DNA of 53,954 bases from an uncultured Prevotellaceae bacterium (GTDB taxonomy: Bacteria > Bacteroidota > Bacteroidia > Bacteroidales > Muribaculaceae), in assembly GCA_900316835.1 (NCBI GenBank), contig ONEL01000025.1, positions 1 to 53,954 on the forward strand, given 5' to 3'. A model generated the notes under the pieces. That model did not search any database and was not told the origin of the DNA. It saw nothing but the letters and a program-made list of their open reading frames with translations. How positions within the stretch are numbered: the stretch's first letter is position 1; the number at the start of each line of letters is the position of its first letter. Of this stretch, positions 16,469 to 26,400 are shown one piece after another. The translations under genes and the position numbers were made by a program.

Positions 16469-17869
16469 ATGAAAAAAATACTATTGATAATTGTTGCCGT
16501 GGCTGGATGCGTGGTAGCTAACGCTCAAGACTTTGACCTTGCGGCAATAGCTCAAAAACTAGCCGTTAAAGCCGACTCGGCCAGCATGATAATGGGACAA
16601 CTCAATGGTACACAAGCTGCCGTTAACCATCCCACCACCGAGGCTCGCCAGCAACTGCTCAAGAGCTTCAACGACGCACTAGGTGTTACCAGCAAGGGTG
16701 AGCAATACAAGGAAGGCAACTCTTTTGCCACCGAGTTTTTCAAGGTTGCTCAAGACATGAAGAAACGCACAGGCATTGTCATGAATCGCAAAGCCTACGC
16801 ACAAGCGGTGTTAAACCGTTTTAACGACACCACAATCACCAAGAACATGCAGCAAGAGGTTACCGAGATCAACAAGCAAGCCCGTGCCCTCATTGAGGAA
16901 CTCACCGCTTTGCACAAAGATAGCGCTAACCTTGCGGGCAACGCTCAGCTCATAGCCCTCAAGAGCGACTCGCTGAGCCAGAATATGGGTCACTTCTTCG
17001 GCATGCAGATGAATGCTATGAGCAAGCAAAAAAAATTAACAGCCGAGCAATGCGCCCTACTGCTTGAAGGCTTTAATAATGCCATCAACATCGACGAGAG
17101 CAACAAGCCACTAGTTGATGGTAATGTTCTTGCCAATGACTTCATGAGCATTCAGCAAAACATCAAGAAGCAGTTGAACCTTAACTTGAACAAAGACACT
17201 TATGTGGCAGCGCTAACTCGTGTGCTCAATGACCCCAAAGTGCCAACCGAAGAAGATGTAAAAGCCCTGAACACTAAAGTGCAGGCCTACATGCAACAAA
17301 CCCAAACCTTTGCCCGGGAGAATAGCCCCGAGGCACTGACACAAAAAGGGCTTGGCATGAAGTATATCGACAAACTACTGACAACCGACTCGGGATATGT
17401 CAAAGCACCCTCGGGCCTAGTCTACAAAGTGCTCGCAAAGGGTAGTGGCAAGCAGTTTGGTGAGAGCGACCGCATCAAGGTGATGTATAAGGGTACTCAC
17501 GTTGATGGCAAAACATTTGATGAAAGCAAGCAACCTGTCACTTTCGCTCCCAGCCAGGTGGTTCCGGGATTTCGCGAGGCATTGATGATGATGCGTCCTG
17601 GCGCAAAGATGATTGCTGTTCTTCCACAAGAGCTCGCCTATGGCGCACGTGGTGCCGGACAAAGTATCAAGCCTTTTGAAACACTGGTGTTTGAGATTGA
17701 GACCCTCGGTCTTGATGACGCTGCGGCAAGCAAGGATAAACCTGCTAAAGCGACCACTCAAACCAAGCAACCTCAAACAACTAAAGCTACTAAAGCAACT
17801 AAAGCAACTAAAAACACTAAGGCTACTAAGGCAACCAGCAAGCGCAAAACCACTAAGCGCCGCAAGTGA
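16469..17869 (+). CDS. FKBP-type prolyl isomerase with duplicated N-terminal domain
   Basis: A 466-residue exported protein with signal peptide MKKILLIIVAVAGCVVANAQ. The FkpA-type helical domain occurs twice: first from DSASMIMGQLNGTQ (about residue 37), then from DSLSQNMGHFFGMQM (about 167). Each copy continues with matching LLKSFNDAL / LLEGFNNAI and AYAQAVLNRFND / TYVAALTRVLND segments. The FKBP domain (about 320-415) has VMYKGTHVDGKTFDES, QVVPGFREAL and ELAYGARG. The C-terminal 45 residues are Thr/Lys/Ala repeats from 9-base DNA repeats and end in KRKTTKRRK. The basic tail may bind LPS, nucleic acid or peptidoglycan; this is inference. Confidence 0.92.
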   Translation: MKKILLIIVAVAGCVVANAQDFDLAAIAQKLAVKADSASMIMGQLNGTQAAVNHPTTEARQQLLKSFNDALGVTSKGEQYKEGNSFATEFFKVAQDMKKRTGIVMNRKAYAQAVLNRFNDTTITKNMQQEVTEINKQARALIEELTALHKDSANLAGNAQLIALKSDSLSQNMGHFFGMQMNAMSKQKKLTAEQCALLLEGFNNAINIDESNKPLVDGNVLANDFMSIQQNIKKQLNLNLNKDTYVAALTRVLNDPKVPTEEDVKALNTKVQAYMQQTQTFARENSPEALTQKGLGMKYIDKLLTTDSGYVKAPSGLVYKVLAKGSGKQFGESDRIKVMYKGTHVDGKTFDESKQPVTFAPSQVVPGFREALMMMRPGAKMIAVLPQELAYGARGAGQSIKPFETLVFEIETLGLDDAAASKDKPAKATTQTKQPQTTKATKATKATKNTKATKATSKRKTTKRRK

Positions 17870-17890
17870 AAAATGAATTGTTGCAACGTT

Positions 17891-17925
17891 AAAAAGAGGA
17901 GACCTGCATGGCCTCCTCTTTTAAT
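17891..17925. terminator. Bidirectional terminator between convergent genes
   Basis: The stem AAAAGAGGAGACC / GGCCTCCTCTTTT has one wobble position and A/T runs on both sides. It lies between the convergent third FKBP gene and the amidase-like gene and can serve both strands. Confidence 0.85.
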
Positions 17926-17951
17926 TTGTTAGTAGGGATGATTCAAGTAGT

Positions 17952-20900
17952 TTACTTGATAACCTTAGTGGTGGATTGTGAGCCGTCCTCGTAGCGTGTA
18001 ACCACGATGTTCACACCCTGGAATGGGGTGCTCGACTCCATGCCTGCGATGTTGACATACTTAACCGAAACCACTTTCTTGTTGAGGTTGGTGTTCACAG
18101 TGTTGATACCAGTCTTAACCACATATTCCATCTTGGCGGGAGTGGTGTGGCTGTTGTTGTCGGTAGGAATAGAGTACATAGCCACCTTGTTACCAGTAAC
18201 GATGAGGTTGCCGCCGTAGTCAAAGTTCATCTGATAGATGTAGTTGTTGTGCGTCGAGCCATCGTTGCGGCGTGCAGCACTGACGAACGAATAACCACGT
18301 GGAGTTATGACTGGAGCTGCACCATCACGGTTCCAAGTGATGTCGAAGAACTCAACTTCACCAACGCCGTTGTTGATAACTAATGTGCTACCATCGTCGC
18401 TGATTGCCATACCAGCACCAAGTGAACCATTGAGTTCTTGCAGGTCAGTTCCTGAGTTGAATACGATGCTGCCCTCTGGGTTCACATAAACGAACGAAGG
18501 AACACCACCCTGGTTATTGCCAGCACTACGTACTTGTGACACAAATGCGCCACCATTCCCGGTAGGAATTACGTTGCCATTGGTGTTAAGCATCTTAGAA
18601 CCAATGTCGAAGTAGTTGTTTGGAGCTACACCCCAAGTCCTGGCGATAGTGCCATCTTCGTTACCTACATTATAGATAGCTACACCATTGCCATTGCCCG
18701 AAGGTCCAGGAACGTCCTCTGAGAATACATACATCTTGGTGTCGGCACCAGTGCCTGTGAAGGCTACCGAAGTAGCCGAGCCGCCCACCTTCACGCCATT
18801 ATTAGTGAACAGACCATTGCCGTCGCGAGTTCCCTCAAAGAACTGAGTGAAGTCAGCCTCAATATTGTCGATGTCGGCAACATAAATGCCCGAGTGTGGG
18901 TCGCTCCAGTCGGGGATATAGACTGTTCCGTCGGGAGCAACAGCCAAACGATATGGGCTGCTGAGTGTTGTAGCGCCATGATAAGCGACACTGTTCTGTC
19001 GGTTCATCAATGGGTCATAGATGTACAAACCATTTCCATCGTTAGGCTGCGAGATGCGGTTAGCAACATAGATGTTTCCGAAGTGTGGGCTCTCGGGATT
19101 CTTGTCAACATTGTTGAACAAGCATCCGCTGTAGATGCAGTCGGAATTGAGCTCATTGAGCAAATCGATGCGTGCAATGGGGTCACCCACGAGAGTGATT
19201 TCCCAGTTCATCTTGTAGCCTTCAATCTCCTCGGTGGGAGCGGGAAGCTGGTCAATGGGGATAGTAATCTCGTTAGCACCATGCACCACATTAGGAACAG
19301 GGAACTGGGCGAGTTGCTCGCCAGTGTTCTCGTCGCGGAATGTGATGTAAGCCTCATTAGCGTCATCGTTAGCCTTGAAGGTGAAGGTGTAGCTGTCGCC
19401 ATTGTCCTGATAACGCAGGTCGTAGGCATAGATACCCTTAACCACAGGCTGTTGCTCGTCGTCGGTGGCAAACTTCACCACATTAGCGTCATTGCCCAGC
19501 AGGTAAGCGTGAATGTCCTCTTGATTGACGGTAGCGCCAGCCCAAGCAAAGTTGGCGGCATTAGCTGTAATGTCTTTCAAAGCGGGTGCTGGTGCGACAA
19601 CGTTGAGGTCGGTGTTCATCGTCTTAATGAGTTGAGCACTAGTCAGGCCACCGGTGATGTCGTAGAGCTTAATACCCTTCACATTGCCGGCAGTACCATA
19701 AGGTGTTATCATGAGGGTGTGGCCGGCATACTTGAAGATTTGCAAGCCGTTGCCCAGCATTTCGTCCTCGGTGAGGATGTTGTAGGTGGGAATAGCGGCA
19801 TCGGCAGTGATGGGGAACTCGTAGAGTTTACCGGTTTTTGAGCCACCAATGATGAATGCCTTGTCGTCGAAGGGCGATACAGCCACCTTGATGCGGCCAT
19901 AGTTATCAACAGGATACTGGTCGAGGTTACCCTCGGTAGCCAATGGGTCGCCCAGCTCGGTGAGAGCGATGGTGGCATTGGCGTTGGCACGGCTGGTGCT
20001 CACCACATTGCCGTCCTGGATGGCGAAGAATGCGGGACGCACACCACGGCTGCTGCCACTGGTGGGAGCAGGCACGCACACAATGCATTCGTCGATAGGA
20101 CCGCTAACTGCAACGCCGAAGCCCAAGTCGCTATTGTACCAGTTGCCCGAGTATTGAGTCGAGAACCAGTCGGTGGGATCGGCATCAAAGTCGTTCCAGT
20201 AATAGGCGTGCATTGTTCCACGCTGGTAACCACTGGGCACGTTGCCGTCGGCAAACGAAGTGCGCACAGCTGTAACGCCCACGAGCTTGCGGTCGGCACT
20301 CAAGGCGATTGAACCAATCTGGTTGTAGAAGCCTGGGTTGCCTTCCATGGTAAAGAGTCCTGTTGTGCTGAGCTCCTTAACCACTTGCTTGGTATTATTG
20401 TCCACGATGTAAAGGTGGGCTGCGGTACCCTCGTGCGAGAGCACGATGGTAGAGTCGCCATATTGCAGCATCTGAGCCACGTTGCCCACGATGTTCTCTC
20501 TATAGGTAGTTCCCTCGTCTTGTCCAAAGATGAACTTGCCGGCGAGCTTGAGGTAGCCAGGCTGAACGGGGTCGGGATAGTTCTCATAGACAATCTCTTC
20601 GGGCACATAGTTCTCATTCTCAAGCTTGATGAAGCTATAGCAAGTGTTGTTGGCAGTAACAGTGGCTGCGATGGGCTCCACGAGGGGCTTGTAGTTCTCG
20701 CAAGTAGCCTCCAGTGTGTAGTTTCCTGGCTCCAAGTCGAAGAAAGCGAAGAAGCCGTTCCACTCGTTGTCGACATCGTAGGAAGCAACCTCCACGCCGT
20801 CTTTCTTGAGCACAACCTTAGCGCCATTGAGCGGTAACCACTGGTCGTCGCTACCGTAGGCATAATTGTAGAGGTTGTTGACAATCTTCTCGTGCAGGTC

Positions 20901-21797
20901 CTTAACGGTGCCGGCAATTTCGCCCTTGCCGTTGAGGTTGAAGCCCCAGTAGGTGGCAACGCCACGAGCCTCGCGCAGGCCTTCCAAGCGGTCGTAGTCG
21001 AAGTTCAAGGCGCGGTGGCGCGATGGCTGATAAGTGTGGAAGAAGCCTTCGAGCAAGTAGCCTGGCACGCCATGCTTGAGCACGCCCAGGTAGCCGCTGT
21101 ACTGGTTACCGTTGTTGCGGGTGCTGGTGCTGTAGCTGCCATAGAAGCTGATGTCGCCACGCACGTTCATGTTGGTGGCTGAGTAGTGGCTCTGTGGCTC
21201 AATCTCACCCATGTGGTGGTAGGGCCAGATGGTGCGTGCCATGTCGTCGCTGCCAGCCACAGCTGCTCCATTGTAGCCGGCGTCGCCAGTGTTGCCGGTG
21301 TCGTAGCCACGATAGAGGAATAGTGGGTAGTTGGTTGTAGAACCGTCGGTTGCCGCGTTAGAGTGCGATGAAATGAACATGTCGAAGTTTCCTTCCTCCA
21401 CCTCTTCGCAAATCTCCGCCAGCGGGCGGTTGAAAATCTCGTCGGGGTCATATTCACTATTGGGAGTGGTATAGGGCCATGGACCATTGGCAAGGCGTGA
21501 GTAAACAATGTTCTCACTCTTTACACCCACCGATTTAAGGTAGTTGCCAATAGCAAATGCACGTGGCAGAGTGCCACGTCCCTCGTAGAATCCCAGTGTG
21601 TCGGTATCAATCCAGGTTGTTCCCTCGGCATTAAGCACGCCGGTGTTAGGGTGCCCAATGGTCCTCATGGGGCGGTCGTTAGCGCCGTAGCTGCCATGCC
21701 CAGGATTTAAATAAATGCGGAACTCATCGGCAGTCTTTGCCTGAAGAGAGAAGCCTGCCACGAGAGCAGCGGCTGCTAAAAGTATTAATTTCTTCAT
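17952..21797 (-). CDS. Large secreted N-acetylmuramoyl-L-alanine amidase-like protein
   Basis: A secreted protein of 1281 residues from the preferred start at 21797, where MKKLILLAAAALVAGFSLQA is a signal peptide; an in-frame Met at 21872 would bury it. Residues about 25-280 resemble Amidase_3: zinc His in LNPGHGSYG, Glu in FYEGRG, His in FISSHSNA and a late Glu in YLLEGFFHTY. A carboxypeptidase-regulatory-like beta-sandwich follows (NGAKVVLKKDGVEVASYDV). The remaining roughly 850 residues have propeller-like repeats. The C-terminus (GMESSTPFQGVNIVVTRYED) resembles a type IX sorting tail. Its start lies 16 bases after the upstream propeller gene. Cell-wall or muropeptide cleavage is inferred. 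Confidence 0.8.
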   Translation of the reverse strand: MKKLILLAAAALVAGFSLQAKTADEFRIYLNPGHGSYGANDRPMRTIGHPNTGVLNAEGTTWIDTDTLGFYEGRGTLPRAFAIGNYLKSVGVKSENIVYSRLANGPWPYTTPNSEYDPDEIFNRPLAEICEEVEEGNFDMFISSHSNAATDGSTTNYPLFLYRGYDTGNTGDAGYNGAAVAGSDDMARTIWPYHHMGEIEPQSHYSATNMNVRGDISFYGSYSTSTRNNGNQYSGYLGVLKHGVPGYLLEGFFHTYQPSRHRALNFDYDRLEGLREARGVATYWGFNLNGKGEIAGTVKDLHEKIVNNLYNYAYGSDDQWLPLNGAKVVLKKDGVEVASYDVDNEWNGFFAFFDLEPGNYTLEATCENYKPLVEPIAATVTANNTCYSFIKLENENYVPEEIVYENYPDPVQPGYLKLAGKFIFGQDEGTTYRENIVGNVAQMLQYGDSTIVLSHEGTAAHLYIVDNNTKQVVKELSTTGLFTMEGNPGFYNQIGSIALSADRKLVGVTAVRTSFADGNVPSGYQRGTMHAYYWNDFDADPTDWFSTQYSGNWYNSDLGFGVAVSGPIDECIVCVPAPTSGSSRGVRPAFFAIQDGNVVSTSRANANATIALTELGDPLATEGNLDQYPVDNYGRIKVAVSPFDDKAFIIGGSKTGKLYEFPITADAAIPTYNILTEDEMLGNGLQIFKYAGHTLMITPYGTAGNVKGIKLYDITGGLTSAQLIKTMNTDLNVVAPAPALKDITANAANFAWAGATVNQEDIHAYLLGNDANVVKFATDDEQQPVVKGIYAYDLRYQDNGDSYTFTFKANDDANEAYITFRDENTGEQLAQFPVPNVVHGANEITIPIDQLPAPTEEIEGYKMNWEITLVGDPIARIDLLNELNSDCIYSGCLFNNVDKNPESPHFGNIYVANRISQPNDGNGLYIYDPLMNRQNSVAYHGATTLSSPYRLAVAPDGTVYIPDWSDPHSGIYVADIDNIEADFTQFFEGTRDGNGLFTNNGVKVGGSATSVAFTGTGADTKMYVFSEDVPGPSGNGNGVAIYNVGNEDGTIARTWGVAPNNYFDIGSKMLNTNGNVIPTGNGGAFVSQVRSAGNNQGGVPSFVYVNPEGSIVFNSGTDLQELNGSLGAGMAISDDGSTLVINNGVGEVEFFDITWNRDGAAPVITPRGYSFVSAARRNDGSTHNNYIYQMNFDYGGNLIVTGNKVAMYSIPTDNNSHTTPAKMEYVVKTGINTVNTNLNKKVVSVKYVNIAGMESSTPFQGVNIVVTRYEDGSQSTTKVIK

Positions 21798-21813
21798 GAT
21801 TGTGGTTCCTCCA

Positions 21814-22710
21814 TTATTTAAGGTTAATAATATAAGCCTCGCCAGTGGGAGTTGAGAACGCAATCTTGTCACCGGCGGGCAGTGGATACATGGCGATTAC
21901 GTCGCCAGCGGTGAGCACTTGCCTAGTTCCGTTCAGGTCGCTAACCACAATCTCACTCGAGAGATAGTACTCGCCATTGTCGACAGGGTTCATGCCCACT
22001 ATGAGCTCGTTACTCATCCACTTGGGAGCCATGATGCGTCCCAGAGCCTTGAGGTTTGAACCATCAATGTCGCACACGTAGGCGCCACGACCGCTGCAGT
22101 AGAACAGCACCTTGCTGGCATCGGGCGAGAGCGAAGCCCAAATGTAGCGCAAGTCGCTACCGGCAGGCATAAACTCGCTTGTGGAGCCATTGCGGGTAAT
22201 CATGAGTTTGAAATTTTGGGTAGAGAGCACTGGCATTGTCACCTGTGCTTTTCCTGCATCAAGGGCTTTCTTCGACATCTTGCCCTTGTTGATAGCCACA
22301 GCAGTGTTGCCGTCGAGTGCTACACCCTGCAAGTGGCGAGTGGGTTTCACAAGCTGTTGCTCGGTGCCCGTGGCAAGATTCTTGCTCTTCACGGCCGACA
22401 GCTGCAAGTGATTTTTGGTAGATTTCTCGCGATAGACAATGGTGTTGCCATCGCTCGAGATCTTTGCGTCAAAACCAGCACCTGGAGCCTTGGTAATTAC
22501 CTGCATGGCTCCTGTGCCCAAGTCAAATTTAGTGAGCCCTTGGTTGTAGTCGGTAGTCACCAGGATGTAGTCGCCCTGGGGACTGATGGCTGCAACCTTG
22601 TTGGCGGTATTCTCTGCAATGTTGATCTTGCTGATAGACTCAACATTAACGAGCTGTGCCATCCCACTAAAAGACACGCATAATGCTAAAGCTAATAAAA
22701 CTTTTCTCAT
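21814..22710 (-). CDS. Exported TolB/WD40-like beta-propeller protein
   Basis: A 298-residue protein with signal peptide MRKVLLALALCVSFSGMA. It has repeated blade-like strands typical of PD40/TolB propellers: AAISPQGDYILVTT, AKISSDGNTIVYRE, ASLSPDASKVLFYC and GDKIAFSTPTGEAYI. It is immediately upstream of the amidase-like gene with only 16 bases between them, so they are probably co-transcribed and may work together, for example a periplasmic propeller binding or presenting a substrate. There is no catalytic motif. A TACTTTTG box (22734-22741, minus) lies 24 bases before the ATG. Confidence 0.82.
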   Translation of the reverse strand: MRKVLLALALCVSFSGMAQLVNVESISKINIAENTANKVAAISPQGDYILVTTDYNQGLTKFDLGTGAMQVITKAPGAGFDAKISSDGNTIVYREKSTKNHLQLSAVKSKNLATGTEQQLVKPTRHLQGVALDGNTAVAINKGKMSKKALDAGKAQVTMPVLSTQNFKLMITRNGSTSEFMPAGSDLRYIWASLSPDASKVLFYCSGRGAYVCDIDGSNLKALGRIMAPKWMSNELIVGMNPVDNGEYYLSSEIVVSDLNGTRQVLTAGDVIAMYPLPAGDKIAFSTPTGEAYIINLK

Positions 22711-22733
22711 AAATGCTTAGTTTTTTAGTTACA

Positions 22734-22741
22734 CAAAAGTA
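22734..22741 (-). promoter_or_regulatory. Putative -7 box of the propeller-amidase pair
   Basis: Reads TACTTTTG on the minus strand, matching TAnnTTTG. The sequence at the -33 position is AT-rich without a clear TTG. Confidence 0.4.
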
Positions 22742-22856
22742 TGGTTAATATATGGTTAAGAAATAAATATTTTATTCTTATCAATGGTAACAGATTAAAA
22801 CATTTTGCCTCCAAAATTATGAATATTTATTTTAATATCCAAAATAATCAATCAGT

Positions 22857-22918
22857 TTTTTCAGTTCTCAGTTCTCAGTTTTCAGTTCTCAGTCTTCAGT
22901 TCTCAGTCTTCAGTTTTC
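22857..22918 (+). repeat. Family D-type simple repeat (CAGTTCTCAGTCTT units)
   Basis: Tandem 8-base units TCAGTTCT / TCAGTTTT / TCAGTCTT. It forms the left border of a composite of nested repeats that fills 22857-23354. Confidence 0.85.
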
Positions 22919-23014
22919 AAAGACAATTACGGACTAATGATTTGTGCATTAGAGAGGATTTATTAAGGACAAAGGATCTAGTCTGCTGCGATTGGGCTTG
23001 GAGTGTCAGACTAT
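22918..23014 (+). repeat. Family A long copy 1 (direct repeat)
   Basis: A 97-base family A copy that continues past the usual unit into AAAGGATCTAGTCTGCTGCG and GGAGTGTCAGACTAT. It is repeated with almost no change at 23238-23335, on the other side of a family C element. Confidence 0.9.
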
Positions 23015-23236
23015 TTAGCGCGTAGCTCTTCAATTTCATGCGTCAGCATGGCGCAACTCAACAAGGGGAGGGCGTGCTTCGCACTTAAAATTGAGGGAGG
23101 TTCGCTGTTCGCACACCGTGCCAGTGGCACGACTTATGCTGCTCACTCCCTCGAGCTAAAGGTTAAATTAAAATTAGCTGCTGTAGAAAGATGAGAATTT
23201 TAAATTAATTTTTAATGAATTTTAAGCGAAGCGCCC
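23015..23236 (+). repeat. Family C element, one-module copy
   Basis: The core element is 23070-23236 (167 bases): GGGCGTGCTTCGCACTTAAA at the left, one hairpin module (CGTGCCAGTGGCACG centre), and TTTAAGCGAAGCGCCC at the right. The preceding 23015-23069 (TAGCGCGTAGCTCTTCAATT ... GCATGGCGCAAC) is homologous to 14310-14361. No gene is present in 22711-23479. Confidence 0.88.
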
Positions 23237-23237
23237 T

Positions 23238-23335
23238 TCAAAGACAATTACGGACTAATGATTTGTGCATTAGAGAGGATTTATTAAGGACAAAGGATCT
23301 AGTCTGCTGCGATTGGGCTTGGAGTGTCAGACTAT
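23238..23335 (+). repeat. Family A long copy 2 (direct repeat)
   Basis: The near-identical partner of 22918-23014, ending in GGAGTGTCAGACTAT and followed by a short family D remnant (ACTGAAGACTGATGACTGAA, 23335-23354). Confidence 0.9.
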
Positions 23336-23479
23336 ACTGAAGACTGATGACTGAAAACTCATTTTATTTAAGTGTAAGATAATTTATTACCTGTTTTTAA
23401 CGTTAATAGAATATAAAACATTGGTAACTGGTACGGCATGGTTTTGAGACAGTTGCCAAAATTATGATAACACACACAC

Positions 23480-26400
23480 ATGATTAAGCACATCACATTC
23501 AAGAGAAGCGCTTGGGTGCGGCTGGTGGCGATTGCCTTGTGGGCGATGACACTAGTCACAGCTCATGCCTACGACTACATAGATAGTAATGGTATTGCCT
23601 ATAATATAAACAGCGACGGCAGCACCGCTAGCGTGACCTACAAGACTACAAGCTACAACAACTATAGTGGCTCAGTGACCATTCCCGCCACCATAACCAC
23701 TGGTGGCAAGACCTATAGCGTTACCGAAGTGGGCGACAACGCCTTCAGGAACTGCAGTTCATTACAGCAGGTGACACTTGGCGACAAGGTTATGGCAATA
23801 GGGAGCCGTGCCTTCTTGGGATGCTCAAGCCTTAAGAGCATTGTTATTGTGCCATCGGTTACAAGAATTAGAGATTACGCCTTTGCCGATTGCTCCCAGT
23901 TGCGGCAAGTGACAATTAATACATTCGCTCCCCTCAAGTTGGGCACAGGAGCCTTCTTGCGCTGCACATCGCTCACGACCGTTGAGTGGCTATCGTGTAG
24001 CCGGCTCGAGGGCTTGGGCGGAATGACCGAGCTCGGCACAATGGCATTTTCAGGTTGCGTAGCGCTAGAACACATGCTCTTGCCTGGCAACCTGCAGTTG
24101 ATGGGTAACAGTATTTTTGACGGTTGCACCAGCATGCGTTCACTCACGTTGATGAGTGACACTCCCATTGCGGTGAAAGGCGACCCCTTCTCGTTGAACA
24201 CATCGCAAGTAACACTCTACGTTCCCCGTGGCATTGAGCCGGGAGAAGTTAAGGCACGTTACCTGGCCTCGCCCGGGTGGCGCGACTATAACATCGATGA
24301 GCTAGACTACTCATTTATAGATCAGGACAATTACACCTATATCAAGCTGAGTGATAACGCGGTATCGCTCACCGGATGCCAAACCCCAGTCACCAGCGTG
24401 AATGTGCGACGCTCAATAAAGGACTGCAGTGGCACCACTCTTGATGTTGTCGCCATTAGCGATGCCGCTTTTAAGACATCGCAGGTTAAGACGCTCAATG
24501 CCAGTGAAGCTTATAGTTTGCAATCCATTGGTCGCGAAGCCTTTGCCGGCTGTGCTCAGCTAGATAATGTGATGCTGAGCGAGGGTCCTGTCACTATGGG
24601 CGAGAAAGTGTTCAAGGATTGCGTGGCGTTGCAATCAATCAACTTGCCCTCCACATTGCGCGTGGTGCCGCAGCAGGCACTTGCCGGTTGCACGGCACTC
24701 AATCATGTGAAGTTGCTGAATGGCGTGCAGGAAATTGATTCACTGGCTTTTGCCGGTTGCAATAGCCTTGTCTCCATTAAGTTGCCTCGCTCGCTGGTTG
24801 AGGTAAAGCCTCGAGCTTTCGCTGGCTGCACTCAGCTTCAATCATTTAGAATAGACACGCTGTCATCACATTTTGCTTGTCCCGATGGTGTGCTTGTAGA
24901 GCTGGCGAGCGATTTTGATTATCCCGTCGAGGAACGTGGAAAGATGAAAAGAGTTGTTGCTTATCCCATGGGAAAGAAAAGCACCCACTATTATTGCCCG
25001 TGGGGCATAGTGGAGCTGGCACCTTACGCTTTCGAGAACGTTCAAAGCCTCACTTATTTAGCCCTCCCCGCAACAATGGAGCGCTTGGCAGGCAAGTGTC
25101 TTGTAGGCACAAACCTTCAACGCATCAACTCACGAAGCGTGGCTCCCACCGTGGTTGGCGACAACACTTTTAGCGACATTAGCACTTCAACCATTGTTCT
25201 CCAAGTGCCGGAGGGAGCTGTAGAGTCCTACCGCAACGCTAATGGATGGAAGAATTTTAAAAACATTCAGGAACGCAACAATGCTCTTAGCAATGAGGCG
25301 ATGGCCTACGATTGGGATAATGAAGGCAATGCTATGGTGGTAAATATCATGCCTGCGGCAGTGAATGCCGGCACGCTAAATTTGCCCAGTGACATCAGCA
25401 TGAGTGGTGTGAACTATGCCGTAGCAGGACTTAAAAACACCTCAACACAGCTTGTGGCAGGCTTAGTAACAACCTTAAACCTGAGTAGCGACAACCTTGC
25501 CTACATCGACACTAGCGAGGGCATTAACCCACTAGCAGCACTCACCGCGTTGCAAAATTTAAGCTTGAGCGAGGCTAACCAAGCTTTTGTGCTTGACGAC
25601 CAGGGTCTCTTAACCTCGGCTAGCGGAACACAAATATTCTACTACCTGCGCTCTAAGACCAATACCACGCTCACTCTTGACAGCAAAGTAACAACCATCA
25701 TGCCACAAGCCTTTGCGCATAACACACATCTGGAACGCCTCGTTTTTACTCCAAGGCTTCGTGAGATAGGGATAGGAGCCTTTGAAAACTGCACTAAGCT
25801 ATCCATCATTGATAATGCTACAGGTGTTACCGCAATAAAAGCTAAGGCTTTCAAGGGCTGTCCTCTCACCACCTTTAATGGGGGCGATGTACTAGTTGAA
25901 GTGGGCGAGAAAGCCTTCGACGGATGTGCGTCGCTAAAGTATTTCCCATTAGCTCACGGCGCTATTGAAAGCATTGGTAACAAAGCGTTTAGAGATTGTG
26001 TCAGCCTCAAGGGTGCTGTGATTAGCAATAACATCACCACAATAGGCGACGATGCCTTCTTGGGATGCACCGGGCTGGAAAAGGTGGTTATACTTGGCAA
26101 TGTCGACCCCTTTGGTCAGGATGTGTTTAGAGCTTGCCCATCGTTGCAGCAGTTGTGGCTAAACAACACCACGCCACCTGTTGTGGATCACACCACCTTT
26201 GAGTATAATAACCAGGCTGCACACACCCTGTGGGTGCCTGAGGAAGCTGTAGTGGCCTACCGTAGCCATCCCGTGTGGGGAAAATTTGGTACCATTCATG
26301 GCACTTACCAAATTTCTCACGGCTGCGACGTGAATGCCGATGGAGTGGTGAATGCGATTGATATTACCTTTATATATAATATACTGCTGGGTTTCAGCAG

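Noticed and set aside
21798..21872. Upstream start for the amidase-like protein
   Set aside because: It would overlap the preceding gene and hide the signal peptide MKKLILLAAAALVAGF behind 25 extra residues.
23015..23194. Short plus-strand frame across the family C element as a small protein gene
   Set aside because: It is a translation of repeat sequence with hairpins, and the frame is not maintained in the other copies.
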